NCBI GenBank assembly: GCA_964017065.1
Contig: OZ024784.1
Coordinates: 47,501-111,500 of the forward strand
Origin: Haliclona indistincta
Taxonomy: Eukaryota; Porifera; Demospongiae; Haplosclerida; Chalinidae
Length of the DNA stretch: 64,000 bases
Direction of reading: 5' to 3'
Shown piece after piece: positions 8,901-18,854 of this stretch. The stretch's first letter is position 1. Each line of letters begins with the position of its first letter. The translations under genes and the position numbers were made by a program. The notes beneath the pieces are model-generated. The model searched no databases. It saw only the letters and a list, made by a program, of their open reading frames with translations, and had not been told where the DNA came from.

Positions 8901-11515
8901 TTACACATATCACACATTACACATATCACACATTATAATTATAGTCACACATTACACATATCACACATTATAATTATAGTCACACATTACACATAGTCAC
9001 AAATTGCACATAGTCACACCACAGTCACTAACTTCACAAATGCATCTAGGACGTCACCATGGTTACGTGAGCCCAAGTAATCTCCTAATACATGTTTATT
9101 GATGGCAGGATTATGCCTAAAGAATGCAGCGAGATGGGCGGGGTCAGTAGGTGTGGCTAGTATTCCTTGTTCCTGTAGGAAGGCCAGGCCTACTGACGGA
9201 CTCTTGTTGAACTGCTCTGTACCAGCAGTGATCACCTGACCATATGTTATGATGACATCATATTACATCATCATCATAATGGATACCTTCTTCATCTGTC
9301 TAGATGAGAGTAGTTGAGATGGCGTGATACTATCCTGGTCATCAGTGGAGGCACAATGTTGCTGTACACTGCTCACTACGGTCACTAAACAATCCAGAGC
9401 TAGTATACTAGTAGACTGAACCACTCCAGGGACAGTAGCTGTTACCATCTGGAACAAGTCAGTATAACCCTTTCAGTATACTATAGTACCCTTTCAGTAT
9501 ACTATAGTACCCTTTCAGTATACTATATAGTACCCTTTCAGTATACTATAGTACCCTTTCAGTATACTATAGTACCCTTTCAGTATACTATAGTACCCTT
9601 TCAGTATACTATATAGTACCCTTTCAGTATACTATAGTACCCTTTCAGTATACTATAGTACCCTTTCAGTATACTATAGTACCCTTTCAGTATACTATAG
9701 TACCCTTTCAGTATACTATATAGTACCCTTTCAGTATACTATAGTACCCTTTCAGTATACTATAGCATAGCGGCTCACCTTTGATAGTTGTTTAGTAATA
9801 ATCTCACACAAGCTAGAGCAGTATAAGCTACAATCATAGTTAACATATAGTTCAGCTACAAACCCAGTCAATCCTAATAACTGAGAGACACTGATAACCA
9901 ACTAGACAATGATGACTATATACCTGTAATAAACACTCCAGCAAGAACTCCTTCTTGATGAGAGATATCTTGGTAATATCAGCACGTAACATTGTCATCA
10001 CAGTATTTAAGAACCACTATAGATATTACACTATAATGGACGGCGCCTCAATATCATATTGACATACCTCCATTTGTAGCTTTAGATAATGACGACATGA
10101 CTCAAATAACATGAACAAGCCCCTCAACGCAGCAAAGAATAGGTCTGAATTATCATGACACAATAACTAAAAGAGAGGAGGATATTACAGCAGCAGCATA
10201 ATGCATGATACCATTACCAAGATGAGATGTCTACATAGCTTGCTGCCTACTATACTCATCAATGATTCACTCATATACTGACAGCCAGTCTCCAGAGCCA
10301 CGTGTACCAGGCCCAGACCAGTAGCCATTAGTCGATTAGTGTTACCACTATCACGTAGATCAATGATTGACACTAAGAATCGCAGCACCTCTCGTACACA
10401 CACTAGACCGTGAGGGGGCGGGGCTGACTCCTCCTCCCTCTCAATAGCTGTGTCATCCTCATATGAAGTGTCCTCAGTACTAGTAGTAGGTGGAGCCATC
10501 ACAATAGCACCAGCAGCCTATAGTAGCAGATATCACTACTAGGTAGTCACACATGTCATGTGCAGAAGCTAGTTAAATGACTGGCTAGTACAGCTATTGC
10601 GCATGTGAAAAGGGAATTTTCGTGAGCAATATATTTGCGAGATTCAGTAAAATTGCAGTACCATGATTACCTTGTAATGATACTGGTCAGCTTCTTCCTC
10701 ACTCAGATTAACAAGGTTTGAGAACAATATCTGCACCATCTCCATCAGCACTCCTTCAGCATAGCAACGCAACAGCTCTACATATTATACCATCATTATC
10801 ATCATTATAATGATGGCAGCAGAACTGACCACTAAGACGCTCCTCAAAGCATATCCTGAAACACGACTGCATAATCTCACACACCCCCTCATCTGATAAC
10901 AGGCTACCAGCCCCTACTGACAGGATTGAACACAGCACCTACAGCAGCAGCAACAGTCCCTAACTAGCTGACTAGACACCATACTACCTTGAGTATCTTC
11001 ATTAAGACCACTTCATCACTCGAGCTACTAGTGCCTACAAACCGAGCATGAGTGATGGCCTCAGCCACCATCTTGATGCCGTCAGCAGCGGAGGGCATTG
11101 AAGGACCTGCAGTAACAGAAACAAGATGGCAGACTAGAGCAGCTGGCTCACTAATGAGGTCAGCACAGAGCAACTTGTTGATTGATGTAATGGCCATTCC
11201 TGTCAGTGGTCCGCTGGTCTCCTCACTCGACACCACCTCACAGAATGGCTGCAGCAACTGGCATATTGATTCATCTCCACCAGTAGGTCTAGTGGCCATG
11301 TCTTGCTGTAGTCTAGCCAGGCCAGCTACAAGCGGGTCTCGATAGCCGTCCTACAGTAGGACAGCTCATCATTCTACGATCATACTATGACCAACCATTT
11401 TGTTGCCTGCCCATCGGCCACTTCTCCTCATGCTAGCTAGTAGCCCGGCTGCTTCTCCCGCTACCAATAGCCTCAGCGCACTCCGTTTCTTCCTCGTGTG
11501 TGAAGGAGCAGCCAT
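60..11515 (-). CDS. GBF1: GBF1-like Arf guanine nucleotide exchange factor (3' end off window)
   Basis: Large Sec7-family exchange factor that activates Arf at the Golgi. Predicted exons, in transcription order: about 11391-11515 (start Met), 10988-11350, 10830-10938, 10671-10777, 10218-10517, 10068-10166, 9924-10016, 9779-9901, 9287-9448, 9033-9235, 8681-8804, 8512-8634, 2083-2165, 1967-2030, 1745-1920, 166-442, about 60-122. The DCB/HUS part shows GBF1-like stretches such as [13 protein letters not shown] and THARFVGT. The Sec7 domain begins TAGTEQFN, carries the catalytic-glutamate loop [10 protein letters not shown], then [11 protein letters not shown] and MNNGKDYP, and is spread over four exons. 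After Sec7 come [14 protein letters not shown] and [17 protein letters not shown], as in GBF1. Splice phases agree where I checked them. The first exon/intron edge and the last exon are uncertain. The Sec7 intron 2166-8511 holds a retrotransposon in antisense orientation. Confidence 0.93.
455..1725. repeat. GA-rich low-complexity minisatellite in GBF1 intron
   Basis: About 1.3 kb of degenerate GAGAGAGGGGAGAGAAGAGATA-like units. It fills the GBF1 intron between the exons at 1745-1920 and 166-442. The minus-strand reading is C/T-rich and stays open in several frames, giving long Ser/Leu-rich ORFs that are artefacts of composition. Confidence 0.95.
2285..2501 (+). repeat. Split direct repeat A1 (left end)
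   Basis: 217 bp starting TAATCGAGATTTAG and ending CGCTCCATC. By eye it matches A2 (7654-7870) over the same length. It forms the left terminus and probably carries the promoter/leader of the element. Confidence 0.9.
2528..4187 (+). CDS. gag-like ORF of YR retrotransposon (spliced)
   Basis: Predicted CDS join(2528-2741, 3229-4187), about 390 aa. The first ORF reaches a perfect donor GTAAGTG at 2742. The acceptor TTCTGTAG ends at 3228, and the join is in frame (phase 1) with the downstream ORF. The intron contains a CT microsatellite. The N-terminus is Ser/Thr/Pro-rich. The C-terminal half has Cys/His clusters [23 protein letters not shown] and [14 protein letters not shown], the last being a CCHC-type zinc knuckle, consistent with a nucleic-acid-binding Gag. 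A second possible intron (donor G|GTAGCG at 4177, acceptor ending 4535) would join this frame in phase to the RT frame and give a Gag-Pol product. Confidence 0.82.
2893..2976. repeat. CT microsatellite inside gag intron
   Basis: Nearly pure (CT)n interrupted by C and T runs. It lies within the predicted gag intron 2742-3228. Confidence 0.95.
4487..6331 (+). CDS. Reverse transcriptase / RNase H of YR retrotransposon
   Basis: Open frame of 614 aa. The coding part probably begins at the acceptor CCCCACAG just before 4536, because upstream residues look non-conserved. RT motifs in order: [38 protein letters not shown], and the catalytic YLDDFLFW. RNase H follows with [16 protein letters not shown], a CKELVPI segment, FRSDNMSVV and AADAISR. 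The 3' end (6211-6331) overlaps the recombinase ORF in another frame, an arrangement typical of DIRS/Ngaro elements. RT sequence style and the recombinase partner separate it from LTR Gypsy elements. Confidence 0.92.
   Translation: MIYNDHVSTLSVCVPTGIPLVAGSYKYTSELLELEAATPPSETRYQRSPESQDRRKAWEPYLSSLPDQRFAAFMRRGLENGFRIGVDRSHGLQARATNMPSAAASTEIVDKYIAEEVRAGNLQTITDGDKRLQTHCSPIGLIPKHHQPGKYRLIVNLSAPEGSSINDAISSDLASVQYTTVRKAALQVAAMGRGALLAKLDIHSAYRKVPVHQADRNLLGINWKGQVYQDQALPFGLRSAPKLFTAVADTLAWALACEGVEKSCHYLDDFLFWSEKDSTECARSLQVATQVCTKLGLPPAPGKTEGPSSKLTFLGIEFDTEAQELRLPQQKLSRLKASLRQWESRTNPSKRQLQSMIGTLKHAASVVRPGHLFTRNLIEDMKRPRGLDQRTRLTRAAKADLAWWALLADEWNGTSFLPGSLQVTKQSPVIISDASGSWGCGAYLEDSKRWLQLQWPETWSKANIACKELVPIIAAAVLWGHEWYRQVVLFRSDNMSVVLALNSMSARDPILNRLLTILFFVEAYLQFDHKAKHIAGKDNRAADAISRNKFDVFISTYPQAPKSPVPFPPSLRELLCLPEPDWTSPSWRSLLKNSLQAGWQAEPEHRTPQHREDI
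6211..7236 (+). CDS. Tyrosine recombinase of YR retrotransposon
   Basis: 341-aa ORF. The N-terminal SAM-like core-binding part contains [17 protein letters not shown]. The catalytic part shows the expected residues: Arg I in [10 protein letters not shown], the HxxR box in [14 protein letters not shown], and the presumed nucleophile Tyr near [13 protein letters not shown]. It would integrate a circular cDNA by site-specific recombination. The true start may be downstream of the first Met because the first 30 or so codons overlap the RNase H ORF. All catalytic residues appear intact. Confidence 0.9.
   Translation: MSAGTRLDKPKLEVLAKEFFAGGLAGRTRTSYSSAQRRYLNFCAIYNLSPLPLSEYCLSLFAAFLAYEGLQPQSISAYLSALRHLQISAGLDAVDRSQFPRLQYILKGISRSQPSNARARLPITGEVMRVLLQAWSSGLEQEFEARLLWAAACLAFFGFMRSGEFTVPNLRATPSITAADVELIPPAAPSMIRVFLRRAKTDPFGKGVNIFLGQSLNEICPVTALSNYLTRRPQRGQGPLFIHEDGSPLLKAQFVKKVKKALAHQNIDSSKYSGHSFRIGAATAAAAAGVPDHMIKMMGRWESSAYLLYVRTPRETLAALSKRLVHPANQGESSMGRSETP
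7441..7656 (+). repeat. Split direct repeat B1
   Basis: About 216 bp from GGGCATACTCAAGCCCC to GTAAGCGATTAA. It matches B2 (7934-8144) apart from small length changes in C and G runs. It abuts A2. Confidence 0.88.
7654..7870 (+). repeat. Split direct repeat A2
   Basis: Second copy of A1 (217 bp). It abuts B1 with a shared TAA. The B1-A2 junction is what end-to-end circularisation of the element would recreate. Confidence 0.9.
7934..8144 (+). repeat. Split direct repeat B2 (right end)
   Basis: Second copy of B1. It ends GCGATTAA at 8144, after which host sequence (CTTCATACAGG) resumes. A similar CTTCATACAAGG motif lies just left of the element. Confidence 0.88.
8244..8511. repeat. CT/CCTTCC low-complexity tract
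   Basis: C/T-rich repeat with CATTCGCTCCCTC variants. It sits in the GBF1 Sec7 intron next to the donor of the exon 8512-8634. Confidence 0.93.
8810..9022. repeat. Short-period repeat (CACACATTACACATAGT)
   Basis: Irregular 15-17 bp units of CACATAGTCACACATTA in the GBF1 intron between exons 8681-8804 and 9033-9235. Confidence 0.88.
9463..9766. repeat. 21-bp minisatellite in GBF1 intron
   Basis: About 14 copies of a 21-bp unit (CCTTTCAGTATACTATAGTA plus C), some with a 2-bp insertion. It lies between the GBF1 exons at 9287-9448 and 9779-9901. Confidence 0.95.
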
Positions 11516-11654
11516 TTTGGCATTGTTTGTCAAACCACGCCCAAATGTCACGTGATTAGGATAATAATAATAATAGACATGCAATCAATCTCAAGAACAA
11601 AATTAATGCTATAATAGCTGTGTTGCTGTCAGTACTAGCTAATGGCAGCTGTGG

Positions 11655-13985
11655 CTATAACTGGCGCAAATACTCTATGAAGTGTCTCAAGCCATATAGT
11701 GCATTGCCATCAGGAGTGCTATGCTGATCGGTCTGCTCATACGTATGAGCAAAGTCCACTAGCCTCATATCAAGGGTTGGAGTAGCACAGGTTAATGATC
11801 CCTCATATACTATTAGGAGAGATGTAGCAAACAGCCTCAGCTTGCTCTGGTGGTTCATCCAGTCAAGGAACCGATCCAGCCGAGACAAGATGAGCGATAT
11901 GATGTCAGAACGCCTCACACCAGTACCAGTATCGAAGAACCTTGAGACAGCTGAGGAAAGAGATCTGTATGATCATACTGACCTGCTCTATCATTAACCT
12001 GCTCTATCATCTGTTATACTAACATGATACTAACCTGCTCTATCATCTGTTATACTAACATGATACTGACCTGCTCTATCATCTGTTATACTAACATGAT
12101 ACTGACCTGCTCTATCATCTGTTATACTAACATGATACTAACCTGCTCTATCATCTGTTATACTAACATGATACTAACCTGCTCTATCATCTGTTATACT
12201 AACATGATACTAACCTGCTCTATCATCTGTTATACTAACATGATACTAACCTGCTCTATCATCTGTTATACTAACATGATACTAACCTACTCTATCATCT
12301 GTTATACTAACATGATACTAACCTACTCTATCATCTGTTATACTAACATGATACTAACCTGCTCTATCATCTGTTATACTAACATGATACTAACCTACTC
12401 TATCATCTGTTATACTAACATGATACTAACCTGCTCTATCATCTGTTATACTAACATGATACTAACCTGCTCTATCATCTGTTATACTAACATGATACTA
12501 ACCTGCTCTATCATCTGTTATACTAACATGATACTAACCTGCTCTATCATCTGTTATACTAACATGATACTAACCTGCTCTATCATCTGTTATACTAACA
12601 TGATACTAACCTGCTCTATCATCTGTTATACTAACATGATACTAACCTACTCTATCATCTGTTATACTAACATGATACTAACCTGCTCTATCATCTGTTA
12701 TACTAACATGATACTAACCTACTCTATCATCTGTTATACTAACATGATACTAACCTGCTCTATCATCTGTTATACACTCACCATCTAATGCCCTATCTTC
12801 TGTTATACTGCGTCCAAAGTAGCGATCGTAGAACACATAATCGTCTGTTGGAGCTCGGTAAACCTGACCAATGATGATAACACTGAATCAATACACTGCT
12901 GCTGCTGCTAATAAATAACTCACTCTCATTCCAATTATTCTAAACCCAAGTACTTCTTGACATGGATATTTTTTTCTTTCTCTGTCAATCTTGTCCTGCT
13001 CTGCAAAATCATCCCACACTCGCTGGCCTAGTTTAAGATCCATAATGCAAGCCTTGTCAAATCTGTTAGTAATATCTTCCAGCTTAAGATATTCAGCTAA
13101 CAAAGAGTTAAGGAACACACTAGGGGGAGAGAGAGAGAGAGAGGGTGGGAGGGAGGCAAGGAGAGAGAGGATGGATACTGGTAGTTCCTGATCGATCAGC
13201 AATAGTTTCAACCCCATAGTAACTTGGTAAGATGTCCTTGAGTATCTGGACATGTCCATCACCTGATTGCACACTACGACACAAGCTAGGAAACATGTCA
13301 CTAGATCCCAGACCACTGTTCATATTATTAATAGCATCATAGAATGACACTTCACGAATACCCTTCACTCCTCCTTGGACTGGTTTGAACAGCACCTCTG
13401 GATAACCCACACGGCGTAGGAACCCTGTGAGTTAGTATGGTTAGTGACAGCAGAGATGATGTATCTACTGACCTGGCTTCCCATCAATGTGCCTGTGTCC
13501 ACCGACCTGATGGGGTAGAGGGATGTAGCCACATGGAACCAATCGTAGCAGCTCTATAGCTTCATCAGTGAGCGAGTCTCTGTCAATCTGCTCCTCCATA
13601 GACCGTATTAATCTTTCTACAACATCTCCTCCTTCCTCTTCCTGTTCCTTGGCTGCTGCTTCCTCTGGTCTAGCAGCAGGGCAGCTCAACTTGTTCTGCT
13701 GCTGTTGCTGTGTGTAGGAAGGAGTATAGGTAGTTGACACGCCACACCCACTATCAACATCATGTCTACACGGCTATGCCATCGCTACACTAACACACAC
13801 TAGGTAACCTTTCTCTGCTCCTTGGCAAGTCCCTTGCTAGTGGGTAGTAGGTCTTTCTTCCCCGCTGTCTCATAACCTTCGTCTGCATCTCCTGTATTAG
13901 TTAGCATCGCTGTTGTACTGTCCTCTCCTCCTAGCTTAGTGTCTTGTTGCTCTACAGTTCTGCTGCTACACGCCTCCATGATCAT
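11655..13985 (-). CDS. IPMK: Inositol polyphosphate multikinase-like (IPK family)
   Basis: Transfers phosphate to inositol phosphates. The family signature is complete across exons: LPHQVGGHRHIDGKPG (exon ending 13473), FKPVQGGVKGIREVSFYD and LPSYYGV (exon from 13424), then LKLEDITNRFDKACIMDLKLGQ with the PxxxDxKxG-type motif, KYPCQE, GFRIIGMR (ends 12924), VYRAPTDDY...YFGRS (about 12784-12868), and a last exon with ATSLLIVYEG and DMRLVDFAH, the C-terminal Asp that binds metal. Stop at 11655. A likely first exon 13809-13985 starts MIMEACSS, but its junction to the next exon is not phase-consistent in my reading, so the N-terminus is uncertain. One internal edge near 13120-13190 (CT tract) is also unresolved. 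It lies 139 bp upstream of GBF1 on the same strand. Confidence 0.88.
11990..12775. repeat. 36-bp minisatellite in IPMK intron
   Basis: About 21 near-perfect copies of a 36-bp unit (ATGATACTAACCTGCTCTAT plus 16 more). On the gene strand each unit reads AGCAGGTTAGTATC and TATAACAG, resembling a donor and an acceptor. The unit is a multiple of 3, so it gives a spurious 254-aa repetitive ORF on the + strand. Confidence 0.96.
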
Positions 13986-14132
13986 GAGCGCCGTGTGTTC
14001 ACGCCTATGGGCTGGCTGGCTGGCCCGCACAGTGACTATCTTGCTGCCAGTGGGCGCGGCGTGATTATAAACGATACCGTATAATTATAATTAGTACTAT
14101 TATTGTAATTTCAAACATAATGGGCGTGGTAT

Positions 14133-17100
14133 CTATATCCAGCTTGAATCCTCAGTTTGACTGGCAGTATTTTCACTATGAGTCTCCTCAGGGAACGGTG
14201 AGGCTGATGGCACATAGCCAGCAACTCTAGAGCGAGCAGAGGACACACGAATGGGATGATGATGGTGGTTAGAAGGAGAAATGAGAGAGCCAGGGTGGTA
14301 CATGGTGACATCACTAGCTACTGGCACAGCTCCTTGACTCAGGTGATGGTATACCTGCAAGACACAATGATTCTATTTGTTAGGCATTACATACGTATAT
14401 GGTTGCTTACCATCTCAGTCAAGTCTAACACCTGAGCTAGCTAGCTGTAATGGGGAGGGATCTAATACCTGAGCTAGCTAGCATCTGAAGGGAGGGATCT
14501 AATACCTGAGCTAGCTAGCTGTAATAGGGAGGGATCTAATACCTGAGCTAGCTAGCTGTAATAGGGAGGGATCTAATACCTGAGCTAGCTAGCATCTGAA
14601 GGGAGGGATCTAATACCTGAGCTAGCTAGCTGTAATAGGGAGGGATCTAATACCTGAGCTAGCTAGCTGTAATAGGGAGGGATCTAATACCTGAGCTAGC
14701 TAGCGTCTGAAGGGAGGGATCTAATACCTGAGCAACTGTGGCTGGCTGGTCATCACTGGTGTCTGGTCGTTGTAAACACCGTGATATTCTGAGCTGAGCT
14801 AGCTCCACTTTAAGTGAATTCACTATTTCATCTGAAGCCTTCAACTCTTGTCGCAACTCCTGGGCCTCTGCCTGAGAGAGAGAGTTGAGAGAGAAGAGTA
14901 TGTAGGTATTGTAGAGTACCTGTGAAGAATCAAGGCGTCGCTGTAGCAATGCCCTCATTGCATCAGTGCTGGCCATTGCTTGCCTTCTGTCTAAATTAGC
15001 TTTGTTGAGTTGCCTCTTATATTGCTCTAATGCTTGTTGATAGGTTAGCTAATAGAGATGGGACAATAATACAGATAACCTACCACCTGCTAACCTGCAA
15101 GTGCTCCCTCTCTTCTTTGAGTAGCTTAACTTGTTGCAATAGAATCCTCTCTCTCTTACCTCCAGCATTCTCACCTTCCAGCTCCACACTGCTATGCAGC
15201 TCACTATCATACCTACATAATATAGTAGAGTCATATAGTACACTACCTACGTATAGTAGAGTCATATAGTACACTACCTACATAATATAGTAGAGTCATA
15301 TAGTACACTACCTACATAATATAGTAGAGTCATAATAGTACACTACCTACGTATAGTAGAGTCACATAGTACACTACCTACATAATATAGTAGAGTCATA
15401 ATAGTACACTACCTACGTATAGTAGAGTCACATAGTACACTACCTACATAATATAGTAGAGTCATAATAGTACACTACCTACGTATAGTAGAGTCACATA
15501 GTACACTACCTACATAATATAGTAGAGTCACATAGTACACTACCTACATAATAATTATAGTAGAGTCATATAGTACACTACCTACGTATAGTAGAGTCAT
15601 ATAGTACACTACCTACATAATATAGTAGAGTCACATAGTACACTACCTACATAATATAGTAGAGTCATATAGTACACTACCTACGTATAGTAGAGTCATA
15701 TAGTACACTACCTACATAATAGAGTCACAGTACGCTATCTACCTCACATAGTACACTATAATAATAAATATAAGTAGAGTCACATATGACACGACCTACG
15801 TACAGTAGAGTCGCATAGTACACTAGCCTAGTACCATAGTATACTAGCCTAGTACCATAGTATACTAGCCTAGTACCATAGTATACTAGCCTAGTACCAT
15901 AGTATACTAGCCTAGTACCATAGTATACTAGCCTAGTACCATAGTATACTAGCCTAGTGCCATAGTACACTAGCCTAGTACCTAGTCGTTAAATTAACGC
16001 CTAGTATCAAATGCACACGCATGCATGAATAAAATGGGCGGGGACAGCTATAGCATGCTTTCGCATCGTGCCAGTACGGACATCTAACCTACCGTGGATA
16101 CTCATAGCTACACGATTGTATGTCCAAGTTTGCTGCCAACTACGTATTGTCGTTCTTTAGTATTCGAATTTCTTCGTCGGCAAAACTGAAGCACGAGGTC
16201 AGTGCACATGTCGGAAAATATCCGGTATTCCTAGAATGTCGGGAAAAATTCACGAATACGTTGAAACTAGGCGCTCTGCCGAGGTACTAGGCTACATATG
16301 ACACTATCTACCTAAAGTCTATAGTACATGTAGACTAGTTAGAATCACTACACTAGGTAGTACACTCACTACCTAGGGTTAGTAGTACATTACCTATTAA
16401 GCTCTTCTTTGAGCATCTGTGATTGAGTGAGTGCCCTTTCTTTCTCTCTGGTAAGCTCAGCACACACTACCATAAGGTCTTGTTGCTGTAGCATCAATGT
16501 TGCTAACTGAGCCTACAGTATTACATGGTATATCACCATAGTTACAGTCACCTCCTCAATACCTTAGCAAACTCATAGTCGTCATAAGCGCGATCTCTCT
16601 CATGTTCTAGCTGTCGTGACACACGTGTCTGTGTCTCTAACTGCTGTCTACAAGCCTCTAACTCTGCCTTTAACTGAGCTTTCTTCTTCTTAACCTGGCG
16701 AGAAACAGAGATCACAAGGTCACAAGGTATTGATGCAGCTACACTGCAATAAAGCAGTGGCACTAGTGCACGGATTAGTGGCACTAGCGCACGGATTAGT
16801 GGCACTAGCGCACGGACTAGTGGCACTAGCGCACGGACTAGTGGCACTAGCGCACGGATTAGTGGCACTACACAGATTAGTGGCACTAGCACACGGATTA
16901 GTGGCACTAGCGCACGGACTAGTGGCACTAGCGCACAGATTAGTGGCACTAGCGCACGGACTAGTGGCACTAGTGCACGGATTAGTGGCACTACACGGAT
17001 TAGTGGCACTAGCGCACGGATTAGTGGCACTAGCGTACGGATTAGTGGCACTACATGGATTAGTGGCACTAGTGCACGGATTAGTGGCACTACACGGATT

Positions 17101-18803
17101 AGTGGCACTGGCGCACGGATTAGTGGCACTACACGGATTAGTGGCACTAGCGCACGGATTAGTGGCACTAGAGCACGGATTAGTGGCACTAGCGCACGGA
17201 TTAGTGGCACTAGCGCACGGATTAGTGGCACTACACAGATTAGTGGCACTAGCGCACGGATTAGTGGCACTAGCGCACGGACTAGTGGCACTAGCGCACG
17301 GATTAGTGGCACTAGCGCACGGACTAGTGGCACTAGCGCACAGATTAGTGGCACTACACGGATTAGTGGCACTAGCGTACGGATTAGTGGCACTAGCGCA
17401 CGGACTAGTGGCACTAGCGCACGGATTAGTGGCATTAGCGCACGGATTAGTGGCACTAGCACACGGACTAGTGGCACTAGCGCACGGACTAGTGGCACTA
17501 GCGCACAGATTAGTGGCACTAGCACACGGACTAGTGGCACTAGCACACGGACTAGTGGCACTAGCGCACGGACTAGTGGCACTAGCGCACAGATTAGTGG
17601 CACTACACGGATTAGTGGCACTAGCGTACGGATTAGTGGCACTAGCGCACGGACTAGTGGCACTAGCGCACGGATTAGTGGCATTAGCGCACGGATTAGT
17701 GGCACTAGCACACGGACTAGTGGCACTAGCGCACGGACTAGTGGCACTAGCGCACAGATTAGTGGCACTGGCGCACGGATTAGTGGCACTACACGGATTA
17801 GTGGCACTAGCGCACGGATTAGTGGCACTAGCGCACGGACTAGTGGCACTAGAGCACGGATTAGTGGCACTAGCGCACGGATTAGTGGCACTAGCGCACG
17901 GATTAGTGGCACTAGCGCACGGATTAGTGGCACTAGCGTACGGATTAGTGGCACTAGCACACGGACTAGTGGCACTAGCGCACGGATTAGTGGCATTAGC
18001 GCACGGATTAGTGGCACTAGCACACGGACTAGTGGCACTAGCGCACGGACTAGTGGCACTAGCGCACAGATTAGTGGCACTAGCACACGGACTAGTGGCA
18101 CTAGCACACGGACTAGTGGCACTAGCGCGCGGACTAGTGGCACTAGCGCACAGATTAGTGGCACGAGCAGTTTCTACAGTTTAGAGATGCTTGTGATGAT
18201 TACATGTAGCTCTCAAAAATCAGTGATTTAGTAACAATAATATGCTCATCTAGACAGGTCATAGTTTGTGAATATTGAGAATGTGATACATATTGATATT
18301 CATTCAACCATGTAATGTACAGGTACCCACCCACACATGTACCTCTGGACTGCGTGTCCTAGTCACTGATAGAGCACTCTTCAAATGCTGGTTATTGATC
18401 AATGCTTCATTGCGCTGTTCGATTGCTCGGCCTAGTTGCTGGAGGGAAAACTTCCAACTCTCCCTGTGTCGTCTGAACTGCACTTCTAAAGTGTTTCTCT
18501 CGGCTAGTAGCTCTGATACCTCTCTCCTCACAATATTCAGCTCAGCTTCAGTGATACGTAGACGAGTGCTAATATCCAGCATTGACACTCCTCCACCTGC
18601 ATATAACACACCATGACACACGTACACTCACTAATCACTCCCTCACCAGGAGCAATAAACTCCACTGTTCCGTGCGATTCTTCTCCTTCTATATCATCTC
18701 GACCCATCAGCTCATTGCCGTCTTCATTAGCTCGCCTGCTACTGCTGCTGTCCATCCTGCCTGCTTGCGAAACAGCTTTGCGCTTTGTGACGATCGAGGG
18801 CAC
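14133..18803 (-). CDS. Coiled-coil protein, 424 aa, family not recognised
   Basis: Predicted exons: 18647-18803, 18343-18596, 16563-16694, 16394-16512, 15095-15212, 14920-15048, 14728-14871, 14133-14354. Phases close exactly (1275 nt). The N-terminus is Ser/Arg/Asp-rich, and a heptad-like, Glu/Lys/Gln-rich region follows from about residue 57 to 340 (LRITEAELNIVRREVSELLA, KKKKAQLKAELEACRQQLE, REKERALTQSQMLKEELNR). The tail has a His run and ends TEDSSWI. No enzymatic motif is seen. Four of its seven introns are packed with minisatellites. It is head-to-head, 51 bp apart, with the membrane-protein gene at 18855. I do not recognise the orthologue. Confidence 0.82.
14405..14727. repeat. 37-bp minisatellite at a splice donor
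   Basis: About 8-9 copies of a 37-bp unit. On the gene strand each monomer contains CTAGCTCAG|GTATTAGATCC. The exon 14728-14871 itself ends TTGCTCAG|GTATTAGATCC, so the true donor context is repeated in every unit. Confidence 0.95.
15213..15725. repeat. About 33-bp minisatellite at a splice acceptor
   Basis: Roughly 15 copies of GTAGAGTCATATAGTACACT-type units with two alternating variants (CATAATATA / CGTATA). On the gene strand the units contain TATGTAG|GTA, like the true acceptor just before exon 15095-15212. Confidence 0.94.
15808..15985. repeat. 21-bp minisatellite
   Basis: About 8 copies of CTAGCCTAGTACCATAGTAT plus A in the same intron of the coiled-coil gene. Confidence 0.95.
16745..18165. 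repeat. 21-bp minisatellite, 1.4 kb, with 18-bp variants
   Basis: About 65-70 copies of GGATTAGTGGCACTAGCGCA plus C, mixed with 18-bp units lacking three bases. Because 21 and 18 are multiples of three, both strands are open for more than 480 codons. It fills the intron between exons 18343-18596 and 16563-16694. Confidence 0.96.
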
Positions 18804-18854
18804 TCACAAGGGGGAGTGTTGACCACGCCTAATGTGGCTCATGTGATCACAACA
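18804..18854. promoter_or_regulatory. 51-bp divergent start region
   Basis: The start codons of the coiled-coil gene (-) and the membrane protein gene (+) face away from each other across 51 bp. Both 5' regions must share or overlap promoter sequence, or use more distant starts. No specific factor site is claimed. Confidence 0.45.

Noticed and set aside
11140..11170. Possible 28-bp intron in GBF1 exon 2 (GTCTGCC...CTGCAG)
   Set aside because: The frame is open through it and 28 bp is shorter than any other intron here; kept as exon with a small insertion.
12024..12788. 254-aa + strand ORF of a repeated 12-residue unit
   Set aside because: It is the 36-bp intronic minisatellite read in an open frame, antisense to IPMK, with no flanking coding context.
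16548..18184. 538-aa (-) and 484-aa (+) repetitive ORFs
   Set aside because: Both strands of the same 21-bp repeat are open because the period is a multiple of three. Only the last ~44 minus-strand codons (16563-16694) are a real exon.
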